DNA from: Paracoccus yeei ATCC BAA-599
GTDB lineage: Bacteria > Pseudomonadota > Alphaproteobacteria > Rhodobacterales > Rhodobacteraceae
Length of the DNA stretch: 64,000 nt
Assembly: GCF_000622145.1 (NCBI RefSeq)
Contig: NZ_JHWH01000018.1
Coordinates: forward strand, 1 to 64,000
Direction of reading: 5' to 3'
Of the stretch, positions 1 through 11,775 are shown one piece after another. The position numbers were made by a program, and so were the translations under genes. The notes under the pieces were generated by a model. The model was not told the origin of the DNA and did no database searches. It worked only from the letters and a program-made list of their open reading frames with translations. Within the stretch, counting starts at the first letter, position 1; each line of letters opens with the position of its first letter.

Positions 1-30
1 CGCCAGGTAAGCGGGGATACTTCTGTTCAT
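1..30 (-). CDS. Possible 5' end of an unidentified protein, cut by the window edge
   Basis: Ten codons read on the minus strand from an ATG at 30 (MNRSIPAYLA) and run off the window. A GAGG element lies only 3 nt before the ATG, which is close for a ribosome binding site. A good promoter candidate and an 11-bp dyad lie upstream. Too little sequence is present to name a family, so even its reality as a gene is tentative. Confidence 0.3.
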   Translation of the reverse strand, partial: MNRSIPAYLA

Positions 31-41
31 CGTCCTCACTC

Positions 42-90
42 GCGTGAGCCGACAAACAGTGAAGCTGACACCTGGATCATCGGCTCACGC
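42..90. repeat. 11-bp perfect inverted repeat (dyad) in a leader region
   Basis: GCGTGAGCCGA at 42-52 is matched by its exact reverse complement at 80-90, with a 27-nt spacer. It ends 12 nt before the ATG at 30, inside the inferred 5' leader of that gene. It could be an operator for a dimeric regulator (centres 38 bp apart) or a stem in the leader RNA. No riboswitch family was recognised. Confidence 0.6.
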
Positions 91-141
91 CTACCAGGCC
101 GATATGCAAGCTACTCAGTCGAAAAACGACCAGACCGCCCG

Positions 142-171
142 CATATCCCTTCAGATATCTCGCAATGTCAA
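142..171 (-). promoter_or_regulatory. Candidate sigma-70 promoter for the edge gene
   Basis: A perfect TTGACA -35 (166-171 on the minus strand) is followed after 18 nt by GATATG (142-147). It would give a leader of roughly 100 nt before the ATG at 30. The -10 is weak, so this is a candidate only. Confidence 0.35.
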
Positions 172-389
172 AAAGCAGAGGAAACAAAATCCCAGATGAA
201 GCGCCATTCTCTCGACGCCCCGCCCGGTCAGTCATTCCCAGATTGTCTCGGTTCCGCTCCCGCTTCCCCGCCCCTTCCAGCGTTCCCGCCGTCCGGTGAA
301 GCGGTATTTAGGCCGCACGGACGGAACCCGCAAGAGCGAATTTTCAGAAAACTGACAAAAACTTGCAACCGATTGAAATCGCTGAGAGG

Positions 390-1046
390 CTACGAGCCGC
401 GGCCCAGCGACCTACCTGCCGGCCGTGCCGGCGGGGCCAGGTCCCGGGCCGGCCGGCGGGACGGTTTTCCCAGCAAACGCAGGGAAAGCAGCAGCAGAAT
501 CGCGCCCAGCATCAGCAGCGGCCATGATTCCCAGACCTTGAGCGCCCAGAGCCAGTGCATCGCCGCCAGCACGGCCGCCGGATAGATCAGCCGGTGCAGG
601 CGCCGCCACCCTGCCCCCATCCGCCGGATCGAAAGCCGGTTCGAGGTCAGCGCCAGGGCCGCCAGCATGACAAGCGCCAACATGCCGAAGATCAGATAGG
701 GCCGCTTGACCACGTCCCGCACCATCTGCCCCCAGAGAAAGCCCATGTCGAAGACCACCCAGGCGGCGACATGGCAGCCGACATAGGTAAAGCAGATCAG
801 ACCCAGGGCCTGGCGAAAGCGCATCACGTTCAGCCGCGCCAGCCGCAGCAGTGGGGTGACGCACAGCGTGGCGATCAGGAAATACAGCGCCGTGCGGCCC
901 AGGCGGTGTTCGATGTCGCGCACCGGATCGACGCCCAGATGACCCTGAACCGTATCCCAGACCAGCAGCGCCAAGGGCAGCAGCCCCGCCAGCCAGACCG
1001 CCCAGACGGGCAGGCGCCGCAGCCAGCCGTTCAGGCGCTGGACCAT
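390..1046 (-). CDS. msrQ: MsrQ, heme-binding membrane subunit of the MsrPQ methionine sulfoxide reductase
   Basis: MsrQ (formerly YedZ) is an inner-membrane b-type cytochrome that passes electrons from the quinone pool to periplasmic MsrP. The 218-residue product has about six hydrophobic helices and the conserved histidines of the ferric-reductase-like fold (HRLGRTALYF, CHVAAWV, HRLIYPAAVLAAMHW). The ATG at 1046 is preferred because it overlaps the msrP stop by one base (TGATG), showing translational coupling; a longer open frame upstream is only the msrP shadow. The C-terminal tail is rich in Arg and Pro. Confidence 0.9.
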   Translation of the reverse strand: MVQRLNGWLRRLPVWAVWLAGLLPLALLVWDTVQGHLGVDPVRDIEHRLGRTALYFLIATLCVTPLLRLARLNVMRFRQALGLICFTYVGCHVAAWVVFDMGFLWGQMVRDVVKRPYLIFGMLALVMLAALALTSNRLSIRRMGAGWRRLHRLIYPAAVLAAMHWLWALKVWESWPLLMLGAILLLLSLRLLGKPSRRPARDLAPPARPAGRSLGRGS

Positions 1047-1942
1047 CAATAGAACTTCCGCAGGTCCATGCCGGCGTAAAGCCCGGCGACCTGGTCGGCG
1101 TAGCCGTTGAACATCAGCGTCTCCTGCCGGCCGCCGAACAGGCCGGCGCCGACCCGCCGCTCGGTCGCCTGGCTCCAGCGCGGATGGTCCACCTGCGGGT
1201 TCACGTTGGCGTAGAAGCCGTATTCGCGGGGTTGCAGCGCCTGCCAGCTGGTCGGCGGCTGCTTGTCGGTCAGGGTGATCGCCACCACCGACTTGATCGA
1301 CTTGAAGCCGTATTTCCACGGCACCACCAACCGGATCGGCGCGCCGTTCTGGTTGGGCAGCACCTTGCCGTAAAGCCCGGTCGCCAGGATCGTCAGCGGG
1401 TGCATCGCCTCGTCCAGGCGCAGCCCTTCGCGATAGGGCCAGTCGATGATGCGCGCATGCTGGCCGGGCATCTGCTCGGGGTCCTCGAGCGTGCGGAAGG
1501 CCACGTATTTCGCGCCCGGCTGAACGCCCGCCTTGGCCAGGACCCCCGCCAGCGGGACGCCCAGCCAGGGAATCACCATCGACCAGGCCTCGACGCAGCG
1601 CAGTCGATAGATGCGTTCCTCGAGCGCGCTATCCGGGGCCAGGTCCTCGACGCCATAGCTGCCGGGGCGATCCACCATCCCGTCGATGGCAACGGACCAG
1701 GGCGCGGTCTTCAGGTTGCCCGCATATTGCGCCGGGTCGGTCTTGCCGGTGCCGAATTCGTAGAAATTGTTGTAGTTGGTGATTTCGTCAAAGCTGTTGG
1801 GCGCCTCGTCCGTGGAATAGGGCGAAGCCTTGCCCGCAAGGCCGAAGGCCGGGGCTGCGGCCAGGGCCGCGGTGCCGGCCAGAAAGACCCGGCGCGACAG
1901 ATAGTGCGCCTGGGGTGTGACCTGGGACCATGTCAGCTTCAT
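1046..1942 (-). CDS. msrP: MsrP, periplasmic molybdoprotein methionine sulfoxide reductase
   Basis: MsrP (YedY) reduces both R and S methionine sulfoxide in periplasmic proteins using a molybdopterin cofactor. The 298-residue product starts with a Tat signal (RR at residues 17-18 in SRRVFLAG, then an Ala-rich hydrophobic stretch). The molybdenum-ligating cysteine is C116 in RLRCVEAW, and the sulfite-oxidase-fold sequence follows for the whole length. It is directly upstream of msrQ, its electron donor, in one operon. Confidence 0.93.
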   Translation of the reverse strand: MKLTWSQVTPQAHYLSRRVFLAGTAALAAAPAFGLAGKASPYSTDEAPNSFDEITNYNNFYEFGTGKTDPAQYAGNLKTAPWSVAIDGMVDRPGSYGVEDLAPDSALEERIYRLRCVEAWSMVIPWLGVPLAGVLAKAGVQPGAKYVAFRTLEDPEQMPGQHARIIDWPYREGLRLDEAMHPLTILATGLYGKVLPNQNGAPIRLVVPWKYGFKSIKSVVAITLTDKQPPTSWQALQPREYGFYANVNPQVDHPRWSQATERRVGAGLFGGRQETLMFNGYADQVAGLYAGMDLRKFY

Positions 1943-2020
1943 CGGCGGCCTCCGCTGCTTGCGCGCTCAACGCCAGCATGACAGCGGGGGGTCCGCCCGC
2001 CGATGAACTTCTGCGTGATC

Positions 2021-3664
<1,644 letters not shown>

Positions 3665-3755
3665 TCATGGTTCATGCAAGCTGAAGGCGATCTTGCACGA
3701 TTCGCCGCGTCTTACCATGGCGCTGATGAAGGCCCGGTAAACACCCGCCGACAGG

Positions 3756-3779
3756 AAAAGGGCGGCCCTGGGGCCGCCC
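3756..3779 (-). terminator. Rho-independent terminator of clpB
   Basis: An 8-bp GC stem (GGGCGGCC / GGCCGCCC, loop of 4) lies at 3760-3779, directly after the clpB stop at 3786. It is followed on the minus strand by TTTT (3756-3759). Confidence 0.75.
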
Positions 3780-3785
3780 GATCCG

Positions 3786-6413
<2,628 letters not shown>

Positions 6414-6483
6414 ATGAAAATCCTTTCTCAGCCCCCGCTGTGGGCCGCCCTTATCGGCACGGCCCGGTTGGGTCCTGTCCGTG

Positions 6484-6512
6484 ACATGGGCAGGGACAAA
6501 CGGGGTTTCAAG
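6484..6512 (-). promoter_or_regulatory. Sigma-32 (RpoH) type heat-shock promoter of clpB
   Basis: On the minus strand CTTGAAA (6506-6512) is separated by 14 nt from GCCCATGT (6484-6491). This matches the heat-shock consensus CTTGAAA / CCCCATNT with one mismatch. The predicted start of transcription lies about 65 nt before the clpB ATG. Confidence 0.65.
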
Positions 6513-6534
6513 TCAAGCCGTTCCCCCCTATAAC
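6506..6534 (+). promoter_or_regulatory. Candidate promoter of pyrF
   Basis: TTTCAA (6506-6511), 17-nt spacer, TATAAC (6529-6534), about 32 nt before the pyrF ATG. Its -35 occupies the same bases as the -35 of the divergent clpB heat-shock promoter, so the two may compete. Confidence 0.4.
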
Positions 6535-6565
6535 CGCGCCGTTTGTCGCAGGCTGGGGGCCCCTC

Positions 6566-7252
6566 ATGGATGACCGACTGATCGTGGCGCTGGATGTGCC
6601 GGATGCGCTTTCGGGGCTGAAGCTGGCCGAAACCCTGGGCGAGGCCGTCAGCTTCTACAAGATCGGCCTTGGCATGCTGACCGGCGGCGGGCTGGCGCTG
6701 GCCAACGAACTGAAACAGGAACACGGCAAGCGCATCTTCCTGGACATGAAGTTCTTCGACATCGGCGCCACGGTCGAAGCCGCGGTCCGGGGCATCGCCC
6801 GCTACGACCTCGACTTCCTGACCGTGCACGGCGACCCGCATGTGGTGCGCGCGGCCCGGCAGGGGGCGGCCGGGTCGAACCTCAAGATCCTGGCCGTGAC
6901 CATCCTGACCTCGCTCGACCGGGCCGACCTCGACGCCGGGCTGATGGTGGCGGGCGACGTGGCCGACCTCGTGACCCGGCGCGCCGCCCGCGCCTTCGAG
7001 GCCGGGGCCGACGGCGTCATCGCCTCCCCGCGCGAGGCGGCGGCGATCCGCGCCCTGCCCGAATCGCGGGGCCGGCTGATCGTCACCCCCGGCGTGCGCC
7101 CGGCGGGATCCGATGCAGGCGACCAGAAGCGGATCGAGACCCCCGCCACCGCCCTGGCCCAAGGTGCCGACCACATCGTCGTCGGCCGCCCGATCTGGCA
7201 GGCCCCGGACCCGCGCGCGGCGGCCCAGGCGATCCTGGCGGAACTGCCCTGA
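6566..7252 (+). CDS. pyrF: Orotidine 5'-phosphate decarboxylase
   Basis: Catalyses the last step of UMP synthesis. The 228-residue TIM-barrel protein has the catalytic Lys/Asp motif in LDMKFFDIGATV, followed by the TVHGDPHV strand and the phosphate-binding C-terminal segment VTPGVRP ... DHIVVGRPI. Length is normal. It is probably cotranscribed with the downstream FMN-binding protein (28-nt gap) and is divergent from clpB. Confidence 0.95.
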   Translation: MDDRLIVALDVPDALSGLKLAETLGEAVSFYKIGLGMLTGGGLALANELKQEHGKRIFLDMKFFDIGATVEAAVRGIARYDLDFLTVHGDPHVVRAARQGAAGSNLKILAVTILTSLDRADLDAGLMVAGDVADLVTRRAARAFEAGADGVIASPREAAAIRALPESRGRLIVTPGVRPAGSDAGDQKRIETPATALAQGADHIVVGRPIWQAPDPRAAAQAILAELP

Positions 7253-7280
7253 GGGGGGCGCGCCCCGAACGGACCCCGCC

Positions 7281-7910
7281 ATGTATGTCCCGCCGCATTT
7301 CCAGGAAATCGACCCGGCCGAGATCGCCTCGATCCTGGCCGAGGCGCCGCTCGCCTGCATCGTTGCCCAGACCGACCAGGGGCTGGTCGCCAACCACATC
7401 CCGCTGCTGGCCGCGCCCGATGGCACGCTGATCGGCCATGTGGCGCTGGCCAACGACATGCACAGGCTGATCCCGGACGGGCACGAGGTGCTGGCGATCT
7501 TTCGGGGCGAGGACGGCTATGTCTCGCCCAACTTCTACCCGTCGAAGCCGCGCCATCACCGGCATGTGCCGACCTGGAACTATCAGGTGGTCCATGTCCA
7601 CGGCCCCATCCGCTTTCAGCACGACGCCTCGGCCAAGCGCGCGGCCGTGGGCCTGCTGACCCGGCTGCACGAACGCCGGGTGAACGGCGCCGCCGCCTGG
7701 CGGATGGCCGACGCGCCCGCCGACTATCTGCAGCAGATGCTGGACGCCATCGTCGCCTTCCGGATCGCGCCCCGCCGGACCCTGGCGAAATCCAAGCTCA
7801 GCCAGAACCGCGAGGATGAGGATCGGCTTGGCGCCATCGCCGGCCTCGATGCCACCGGCCAGGCGGCCCTGGCCCGCCGCATGACCCGCCGCCCGCCGCG
7901 CGCGGACTGA
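7281..7910 (+). CDS. PaiB-family FMN-binding protein
   Basis: A 209-residue protein of the PaiB family: flavin-reductase-like split barrels, often annotated as FMN-binding negative transcriptional regulators although few have been tested. The start MYVPPHFQE is the usual one, and the segments GLVANHIPLL, SPNFYPSKP and VPTWNYQVVHVHG are characteristic. The ATG at 7281 is preferred because the upstream part of the open frame overlaps pyrF in another frame. It sits 28 nt behind pyrF. Its target is unknown. Confidence 0.8.
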   Translation: MYVPPHFQEIDPAEIASILAEAPLACIVAQTDQGLVANHIPLLAAPDGTLIGHVALANDMHRLIPDGHEVLAIFRGEDGYVSPNFYPSKPRHHRHVPTWNYQVVHVHGPIRFQHDASAKRAAVGLLTRLHERRVNGAAAWRMADAPADYLQQMLDAIVAFRIAPRRTLAKSKLSQNREDEDRLGAIAGLDATGQAALARRMTRRPPRAD

Positions 7911-7938
7911 AAGGCCACGCCCGCCCGACGGTCCTGCT

Positions 7939-7982
7939 GTGCACCCCCTGTGTACGCGCGGTGTACGCCCGCTGCACGGGTT
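7939..7982 (+). repeat. Four imperfect 11-bp tandem repeats (dispersed element, copy 1)
   Basis: Units start at exactly 7939, 7950, 7961 and 7972 (GTGCACCCCCT, GTGTACGCGCG, GTGTACGCCCG, CTGCACGGGTT). The 31 bases 7948-7978 recur, with two mismatches, on the minus strand at 52815-52845 inside sqdD. It lies in the 220-nt space between paiB and the rpsO terminator. Function is unknown; the helical-turn spacing would suit cooperative binding of a protein on one face of DNA. Confidence 0.75.
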
Positions 7983-8070
7983 TCACAGCGAAAACCCCAG
8001 CAATCCCCGGGTTTCTCCCGCCCCGGCCCCACCCCGTCATCCCGCGCAACGCACGCTGCCGTTGCGCATG

Positions 8071-8101
8071 AAAAAACGCCCGCGGCTTTCGCCTCGGGCG
8101 T
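8071..8101 (-). terminator. Rho-independent terminator of rpsO
   Basis: Stem ACGCCCG (8076-8082) with CGGGCGT (8095-8101), extended inside the loop, followed on the minus strand by six T residues (8071-8076). It lies 30 nt after the rpsO stop codon. Confidence 0.85.
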
Positions 8102-8130
8102 CCTGTCGTCCGTCGCGCGCAGCGCCGGTC

Positions 8131-8400
8131 TTAGCGGCGCAGGCCCAGCTTGCCGATCAGGTCGGTATAGCGGGCTTCGTCCTTGCGCTTCAGATAGTCC
8201 AGCAGCTTGCGGCGCTGCGCCACCATCATCAGCAGGCCACGACGCGAGTGGTTGTCTTTCTTGTGCGTCTTGAAATGCTCGGTCAGGGTCGCAATGCGCG
8301 AGGACAGGATCGCGACCTGCACCTCGGGCGAGCCGGTGTCGCCTTTCTTGGTGGCGAATTCGGTCATCAGGCGGTTCTTTTCTTCAACCGTGATCGACAT
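8131..8400 (-). CDS. rpsO: 30S ribosomal protein S15
   Basis: S15 binds the 16S rRNA central domain and helps form bridge B4 with the large subunit. The product is 89 residues, the standard length, with the S15 core ([36 protein letters not shown]). The ATG at 8400 is chosen over a longer open frame because AAAGGAG lies 6 nt before it and MSITVEEK is the normal alphaproteobacterial start. Its leader of roughly 95 nt is long enough for the autogenous control known for S15 in other bacteria, but no specific structure was worked out. Confidence 0.97.
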   Translation of the reverse strand: MSITVEEKNRLMTEFATKKGDTGSPEVQVAILSSRIATLTEHFKTHKKDNHSRRGLLMMVAQRRKLLDYLKRKDEARYTDLIGKLGLRR

Positions 8401-8501
8401 CGGGGTCTCCTTTCGGATCAAGGGGTTATGGCGCAGCCCGGGATGTCGTCCAGTGCCGGCCCATGGAGAATCTCCCCGAAAACAGCGCCCGGGGATGCGC
8501 G

Positions 8502-8530
8502 CGTATAGGGGAAATGCGGCAAAAGGAAAA
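8502..8530 (-). promoter_or_regulatory. Candidate promoter of rpsO
   Basis: On the minus strand TTTTCC (8525-8530), 17-nt spacer, TATACG (8502-8507). The region from CTTTTCC to CTATA is strikingly like the asd promoter at 23278-23306, which supports a shared housekeeping promoter type. Confidence 0.45.
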
Positions 8531-8542
8531 GGCTTTTCTGCC

Positions 8543-9442
8543 TCAGCGCGCCGGGTCGAGGCGGCTCAGCGCGATATCCTCGACGCGCAGCCCCTGGGCG
8601 TTCAGCAGGCGGCCCACGGCCTCGCCGTCCAGCCGGATGACCGTCGCGCCGTCCTCGGCATGGTCCAGCGTCACCACCGGCTCGGGCTCGTCGGGCGCCG
8701 CCTCATAGCGCAGTTCCAAGCGGTCCGAGGCGCCGTCGAAATCGCCGATGGTCGGGACCGTGGTGCCCGGCTCGTCCAGCACGAACAGGTCCGCGCCCGC
8801 GCCGCCCTCGGCGAAATCCCCGGCGCCGGCCTGCAGCGTGTCGTCGCCCTCGCCGCCGTGCAGCCAGGCCGCCGTCTCGCCGGCCGAGCCCTGCAGCAGG
8901 TCATCGCCCGCCCCGCCGTCCAGATCGTCCTCGCCCGGGCCCGCAACCAGCGTGTCGTTGCCGGCATTACCCGAGATCCAGTCGTTGCCCGTGCCGCCGT
9001 TCAGCAGGTCGTCGCCCTCGCCTCCGAACATGGTATCGTTGCCGGCCCCGCCCAGCACGGTGTCATCGCCGCCCTGCCCGGCCAGGGAGTCGTCGCCGTC
9101 GCCGCCGTCGATCTCGTCGTCGCCCTCGATCCCGTAATCGTCGTCGCCATAGATCCAGTCGGTTCCAGCCCCGCCGCGCATGGTGTCATCACCCAGACCG
9201 CCGTGCAGGTCGTCGTTGCCGTCGCCCCCTTCGAGCAGGTCGTCGCCATCGCCCCCCGCCAGCCAATCCGAGCCGCTGGTGCCATCGACCGCGATGCCGG
9301 GATTCTCCTCCTCGCCGCCCTCATCGCCCTCGCCGGAATCGGGAATCTCCTCATCCTCGGCGGCATCGGCGCGGGTGCTGGTCGTCGCATCGACGGCAAG
9401 CCCCATGAACAAAAGGCTGATCAGACTGCTCAGCATCAACAT
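8543..9442 (-). CDS. RTX-repeat (hemolysin-type calcium-binding) protein with N-terminal hydrophobic segment
   Basis: A 299-residue, very acidic protein. Residues 1-18 are hydrophobic (a signal peptide or anchor), residues 19-50 are rich in Asp, Glu and Gly, and residues 55-210 are tandem glycine/aspartate nonapeptides of the GGxGxDxLx type that form calcium-loaded beta-rolls. The C-terminal 90 residues ([14 protein letters not shown]...) resemble the terminal domain of RTX proteins. Most RTX proteins leave by type I secretion through a C-terminal signal and have no N-terminal signal, so the hydrophobic start is unusual; it may be a surface or membrane-tethered protein. No type I secretion genes lie nearby. 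No enzymatic domain is seen. Confidence 0.75.
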   Translation of the reverse strand: MLMLSSLISLLFMGLAVDATTSTRADAAEDEEIPDSGEGDEGGEEENPGIAVDGTSGSDWLAGGDGDDLLEGGDGNDDLHGGLGDDTMRGGAGTDWIYGDDDYGIEGDDEIDGGDGDDSLAGQGGDDTVLGGAGNDTMFGGEGDDLLNGGTGNDWISGNAGNDTLVAGPGEDDLDGGAGDDLLQGSAGETAAWLHGGEGDDTLQAGAGDFAEGGAGADLFVLDEPGTTVPTIGDFDGASDRLELRYEAAPDEPEPVVTLDHAEDGATVIRLDGEAVGRLLNAQGLRVEDIALSRLDPAR

Positions 9443-9517
9443 GGCGAGAACTCACGGGATTCGGGAAAATCATGAATGAAAGATTAATACGCGAGAGCCA
9501 TCCGCGCATCGTCTTTG

Positions 9518-9546
9518 AGGATATTAGGTTAATGGGATTTCTTCAA
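9518..9546 (-). promoter_or_regulatory. Candidate promoter of the RTX gene
   Basis: TTGAAG (9541-9546), 17-nt spacer, TATCCT (9518-9523) on the minus strand, inside an AT-rich stretch that contrasts with the surrounding GC-rich DNA. The leader to the ATG at 9442 would be about 70 nt. Confidence 0.5.
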
Positions 9547-9587
9547 GAAAAGACTAATCTTTCCAGGAATTTTTGCCGAACCGCCGG

Positions 9588-10250
9588 TCAGGCACTGGGT
9601 CGAACAGTGCGGGCGCCAAAGATCGCGCTGCCGACGCGCACATGAGTCGCGCCCTCGGCGATGGCGGTTTCGAAATCGGCGCTCATCCCCATGGAAAGAC
9701 CGCTCAGCCCGTTGCGCTCAGCCATCTCGCGCAGGGCGCGGAAATGTGGCTGCGGGTCCTGGTCGTCGGGGGGGATGCACATCAGCCCGTCCAGGCGCAG
9801 GTCGAGGGCGCGGCAGGCAGCGACAAAGCCGTCCGCCTCGTCGGGCAGGATGCCGGCCTTTTGCGGCTCGCGCCCGGTGTTGACCTGCACGAACAGGCGC
9901 GGGCAGATGCCATGCGCCTGGACCTGACGGGCCAGCTTTTGCGCCAGAGAGGGGCGGTCCAGCGTGTGAATCGCATCGAACAGCGCCAGGGCGGGCTTCA
10001 GCTTGTTGGTCTGCAGGGGGCCGATCATGTGCAGCTCGATCCCCGGATAGCGGTCGCGCCAGGCGGGCCATTTGGCCCCGGCCTCCTGCACATAGTTTTC
10101 GCCAAAGACGCGATGGCCGGCGTCCAGCACGGCCTCGACCCGGTCGGGGGGCTGGATCTTGCTGACGGCGATCAGCGTCACCGTGCCCGGCGTGCGGTCG
10201 GCGGCCGCCTCGGCGGCACGGATGCGGGTGATGATCTTGGACAGTCCCAT
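9588..10250 (-). CDS. YggS/PLPBP family pyridoxal-phosphate homeostasis protein
   Basis: A 220-residue single-domain alanine-racemase-fold protein that binds PLP through the lysine in VSKIQPP and has no known enzymatic activity; family members control vitamin B6 and amino acid balance. Further family segments are FGENYVQEA, HMIGPLQTNK, VNTGREPQKAG and LSMGMSADFETAI. The start MGLSKIITR at 10250 is chosen since it is the usual start point, and the longer frame overlaps the porin gene. The ATG lies only about 20 nt past the porin terminator, so it may depend on readthrough or on a promoter inside the porin gene. Confidence 0.88.
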   Translation of the reverse strand: MGLSKIITRIRAAEAAADRTPGTVTLIAVSKIQPPDRVEAVLDAGHRVFGENYVQEAGAKWPAWRDRYPGIELHMIGPLQTNKLKPALALFDAIHTLDRPSLAQKLARQVQAHGICPRLFVQVNTGREPQKAGILPDEADGFVAACRALDLRLDGLMCIPPDDQDPQPHFRALREMAERNGLSGLSMGMSADFETAIAEGATHVRVGSAIFGARTVRPSA

Positions 10251-10261
10251 GCGGGCAGATT

Positions 10262-10297
10262 TCCAAAAGAAAAGAGCGGGCACAAGGCCCGCTCTTT
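10262..10297 (-). terminator. Rho-independent terminator of the porin gene
   Basis: An 11-bp perfect stem (AAAGAGCGGGC at 10271-10281 and its complement at 10287-10297) with a 5-nt loop, followed on the minus strand by TTTTCTTTT. It lies 20 nt after the porin stop codon. Confidence 0.9.
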
Positions 10298-10317
10298 CGC
10301 ATTCCGGTTCCGAAGGA

Positions 10318-11367
10318 TCAGAACGAGAACTTGATACCGGCGTCGACCACGGTGTCGTCCAGGTAGTCGGTGTCGATGATGCCACCGGCCAGGACAGCGC
10401 CGCCGCCCAGGTCGTATTCGACGCCAATACCGAACGAGTCGAAGTCCGCATCGGCGGTGCCGGTCAGCGACTCCAGTTCGTCACGACGGTAGAAGCCTTC
10501 GACCAGGATGGCGTCCATCTGATAAGCCATGCTCAGACCGTAGGTCTTTTCCAGGGTAGCAGCGACGAAAACGGTGCTGCCTCCGCCGGGCGCGGTTTCG
10601 ATTTCGAACCCATCGTTGTCTTCGTAGTGCAGGTAGACACCCTTGACGCTGAAGTTGTTGAACGAACCTTCAGCACCCAGGCCGATTTCCGATGCGTCGC
10701 CATGCTTCGAGTAGGACAACGAAGCCCAGAAGTTCGAGCCTTCGTATTTCGCGGCCAGCGAGTAGGCGACGTCCGAGTCTGCATCACCGTCGTAGTCGAT
10801 ATCGCCCGGTTCGCCACAAACGTCGTCGGCACCAGAGATCACGTTGCCCGAAATGCCGCAGCGGTCGTTATCCGAACCGTCCGAAGCCGAAGCGAACAGC
10901 GAGATGTTGTTGATGGTGTATTCGTACAGGATGTTCGGACCCTGGTCGGTGTTCACACCGTCGCCGGTCAGGAAGAACAACTCTTCGACGTCGCCGCCGA
11001 ATTCGCCGTCGGTGTAGCCGACTTCGGCCAGGTCGCCGATTGCAGCTTCAGCGGCCGAAACAGTGTCACCCATCGACAGCTTGCCGTAGGTGCCCGAAAT
11101 CCAGACGGCGCCGGCGGTACCACGGGCGGCCGAGCGGAATTCGTTGGCGTTGTAGTTTTCCTGGTCGACGCGGAACGCACCGCCGAAGGACAGACCCGAG
11201 TCCGACTCACCCGTCAGGGTGAATTTCACGCGGGCGCGGCTGGAAAACTGCGCGTCGTTGCCGTCATAGATCACACCCATCCGGCCGTCGCCCGAGACGG
11301 CGACTTCGGCCGAGGCGAAGCCCGCCGAAAGCACCAGGGCGCTGGTGGCGAAAAGAACCTTTTTCAT
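10318..11367 (-). CDS. Outer-membrane porin, Rhodobacter type
   Basis: A 349-residue general-diffusion porin resembling the Rhodobacter and Paracoccus porins. It has a clear Sec signal peptide (MKKVLFATSALVLSAGFASA, cleavage before EVAVSGDGRMG), alternating beta-strand sequence throughout, acidic loops (DGDADSD, SDGSDNDR) and the C-terminal phenylalanine needed for BAM recognition (GIKFSF). Two cysteines in one loop may form a disulfide. The ATG at 11367 is preferred by the signal peptide and by AGAGGG before it. Its codon use (GAC, TTC, GTC) looks highly biased, as expected for an abundant protein. It has its own strong terminator. Confidence 0.92.
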   Translation of the reverse strand: MKKVLFATSALVLSAGFASAEVAVSGDGRMGVIYDGNDAQFSSRARVKFTLTGESDSGLSFGGAFRVDQENYNANEFRSAARGTAGAVWISGTYGKLSMGDTVSAAEAAIGDLAEVGYTDGEFGGDVEELFFLTGDGVNTDQGPNILYEYTINNISLFASASDGSDNDRCGISGNVISGADDVCGEPGDIDYDGDADSDVAYSLAAKYEGSNFWASLSYSKHGDASEIGLGAEGSFNNFSVKGVYLHYEDNDGFEIETAPGGGSTVFVAATLEKTYGLSMAYQMDAILVEGFYRRDELESLTGTADADFDSFGIGVEYDLGGGAVLAGGIIDTDYLDDTVVDAGIKFSF

Positions 11368-11775
11368 GGTTTTCCCTCTTGTCTCTCTCGTGTGCCCCAT
11401 CCCGCATGACCGGGCTGGAGTATGGGAGTTGTGTCGCGCGTTCCCGAAAGCATTGCAACGAAATCAAATCTGGCCTTCGGGTTTAACAAATCCTGTGATG
11501 CACAAGGGCCACACCAGCCTGCGCAGACCCGGACGCCACCCCCTTTGCCCGCGCCAAGTTCCTTGCGGGGCTCGAAATTTCCGGCCTCGCGCACGTCTCG
11601 CGCGAGTTCACGCGCGCGTAAGACAGTCGTGAGTCGCATGCCCGCCCCGGACCGGGTCGGCGGCCTGGCGGCGGGGCGCGCGGACGGCGGGGAATCGCGG
11701 GGGCGGACGGGCTCTCTTGTCGCTTGGACCGGAATTGCGCTATGGCTCGGCCAAGGACGATCCGGGGGATGACAG
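11368..11775. other. Intergenic region between divergent porin and DUF3576 lipoprotein genes
   Basis: About 400 nt without a gene. The half near the porin is comparatively AT-rich (11450-11510) and must contain the porin promoter; several TTG-like -35 boxes occur, but none pairs with a convincing -10. A weak candidate for the lipoprotein gene is TTGTCG (11717-11722) with TATGGC after 18 nt. The middle (11560-11700) shows nothing recognised. Confidence 0.5.

Larger units (their letters stand above)
31..389. other. Non-coding stretch upstream of the edge gene and downstream of msrQ
   Basis: About 360 nt without a convincing gene. An open frame on the plus strand from 196 runs antisense into msrQ and has shadow-like composition, so it was not accepted. 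The stretch holds a candidate minus-strand promoter (142-171) and an inverted repeat (42-90), both placed so as to serve the gene starting at 30. The part from 190 to 389 shows nothing recognised. Confidence 0.5.

Noticed and set aside
196..585. Plus-strand open frame of 129 codons near the left edge
   Set aside because: It has no recognisable motif, no good ribosome binding site, and its second half runs antisense to msrQ, whose helices are clearly real. GC-rich DNA gives many such frames.
7939..7982. Plasmid-type iterons or a replication origin
   Set aside because: The tandem 11-bp units resemble iterons in form, but there is no rep gene, DnaA-box cluster or AT-rich unwinding region nearby.
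8671..9399. CRISPR-like periodicity in the RTX gene
   Set aside because: The regular 27-nt pattern comes from codons of glycine-aspartate nonapeptides, not from identical repeats with unique spacers.
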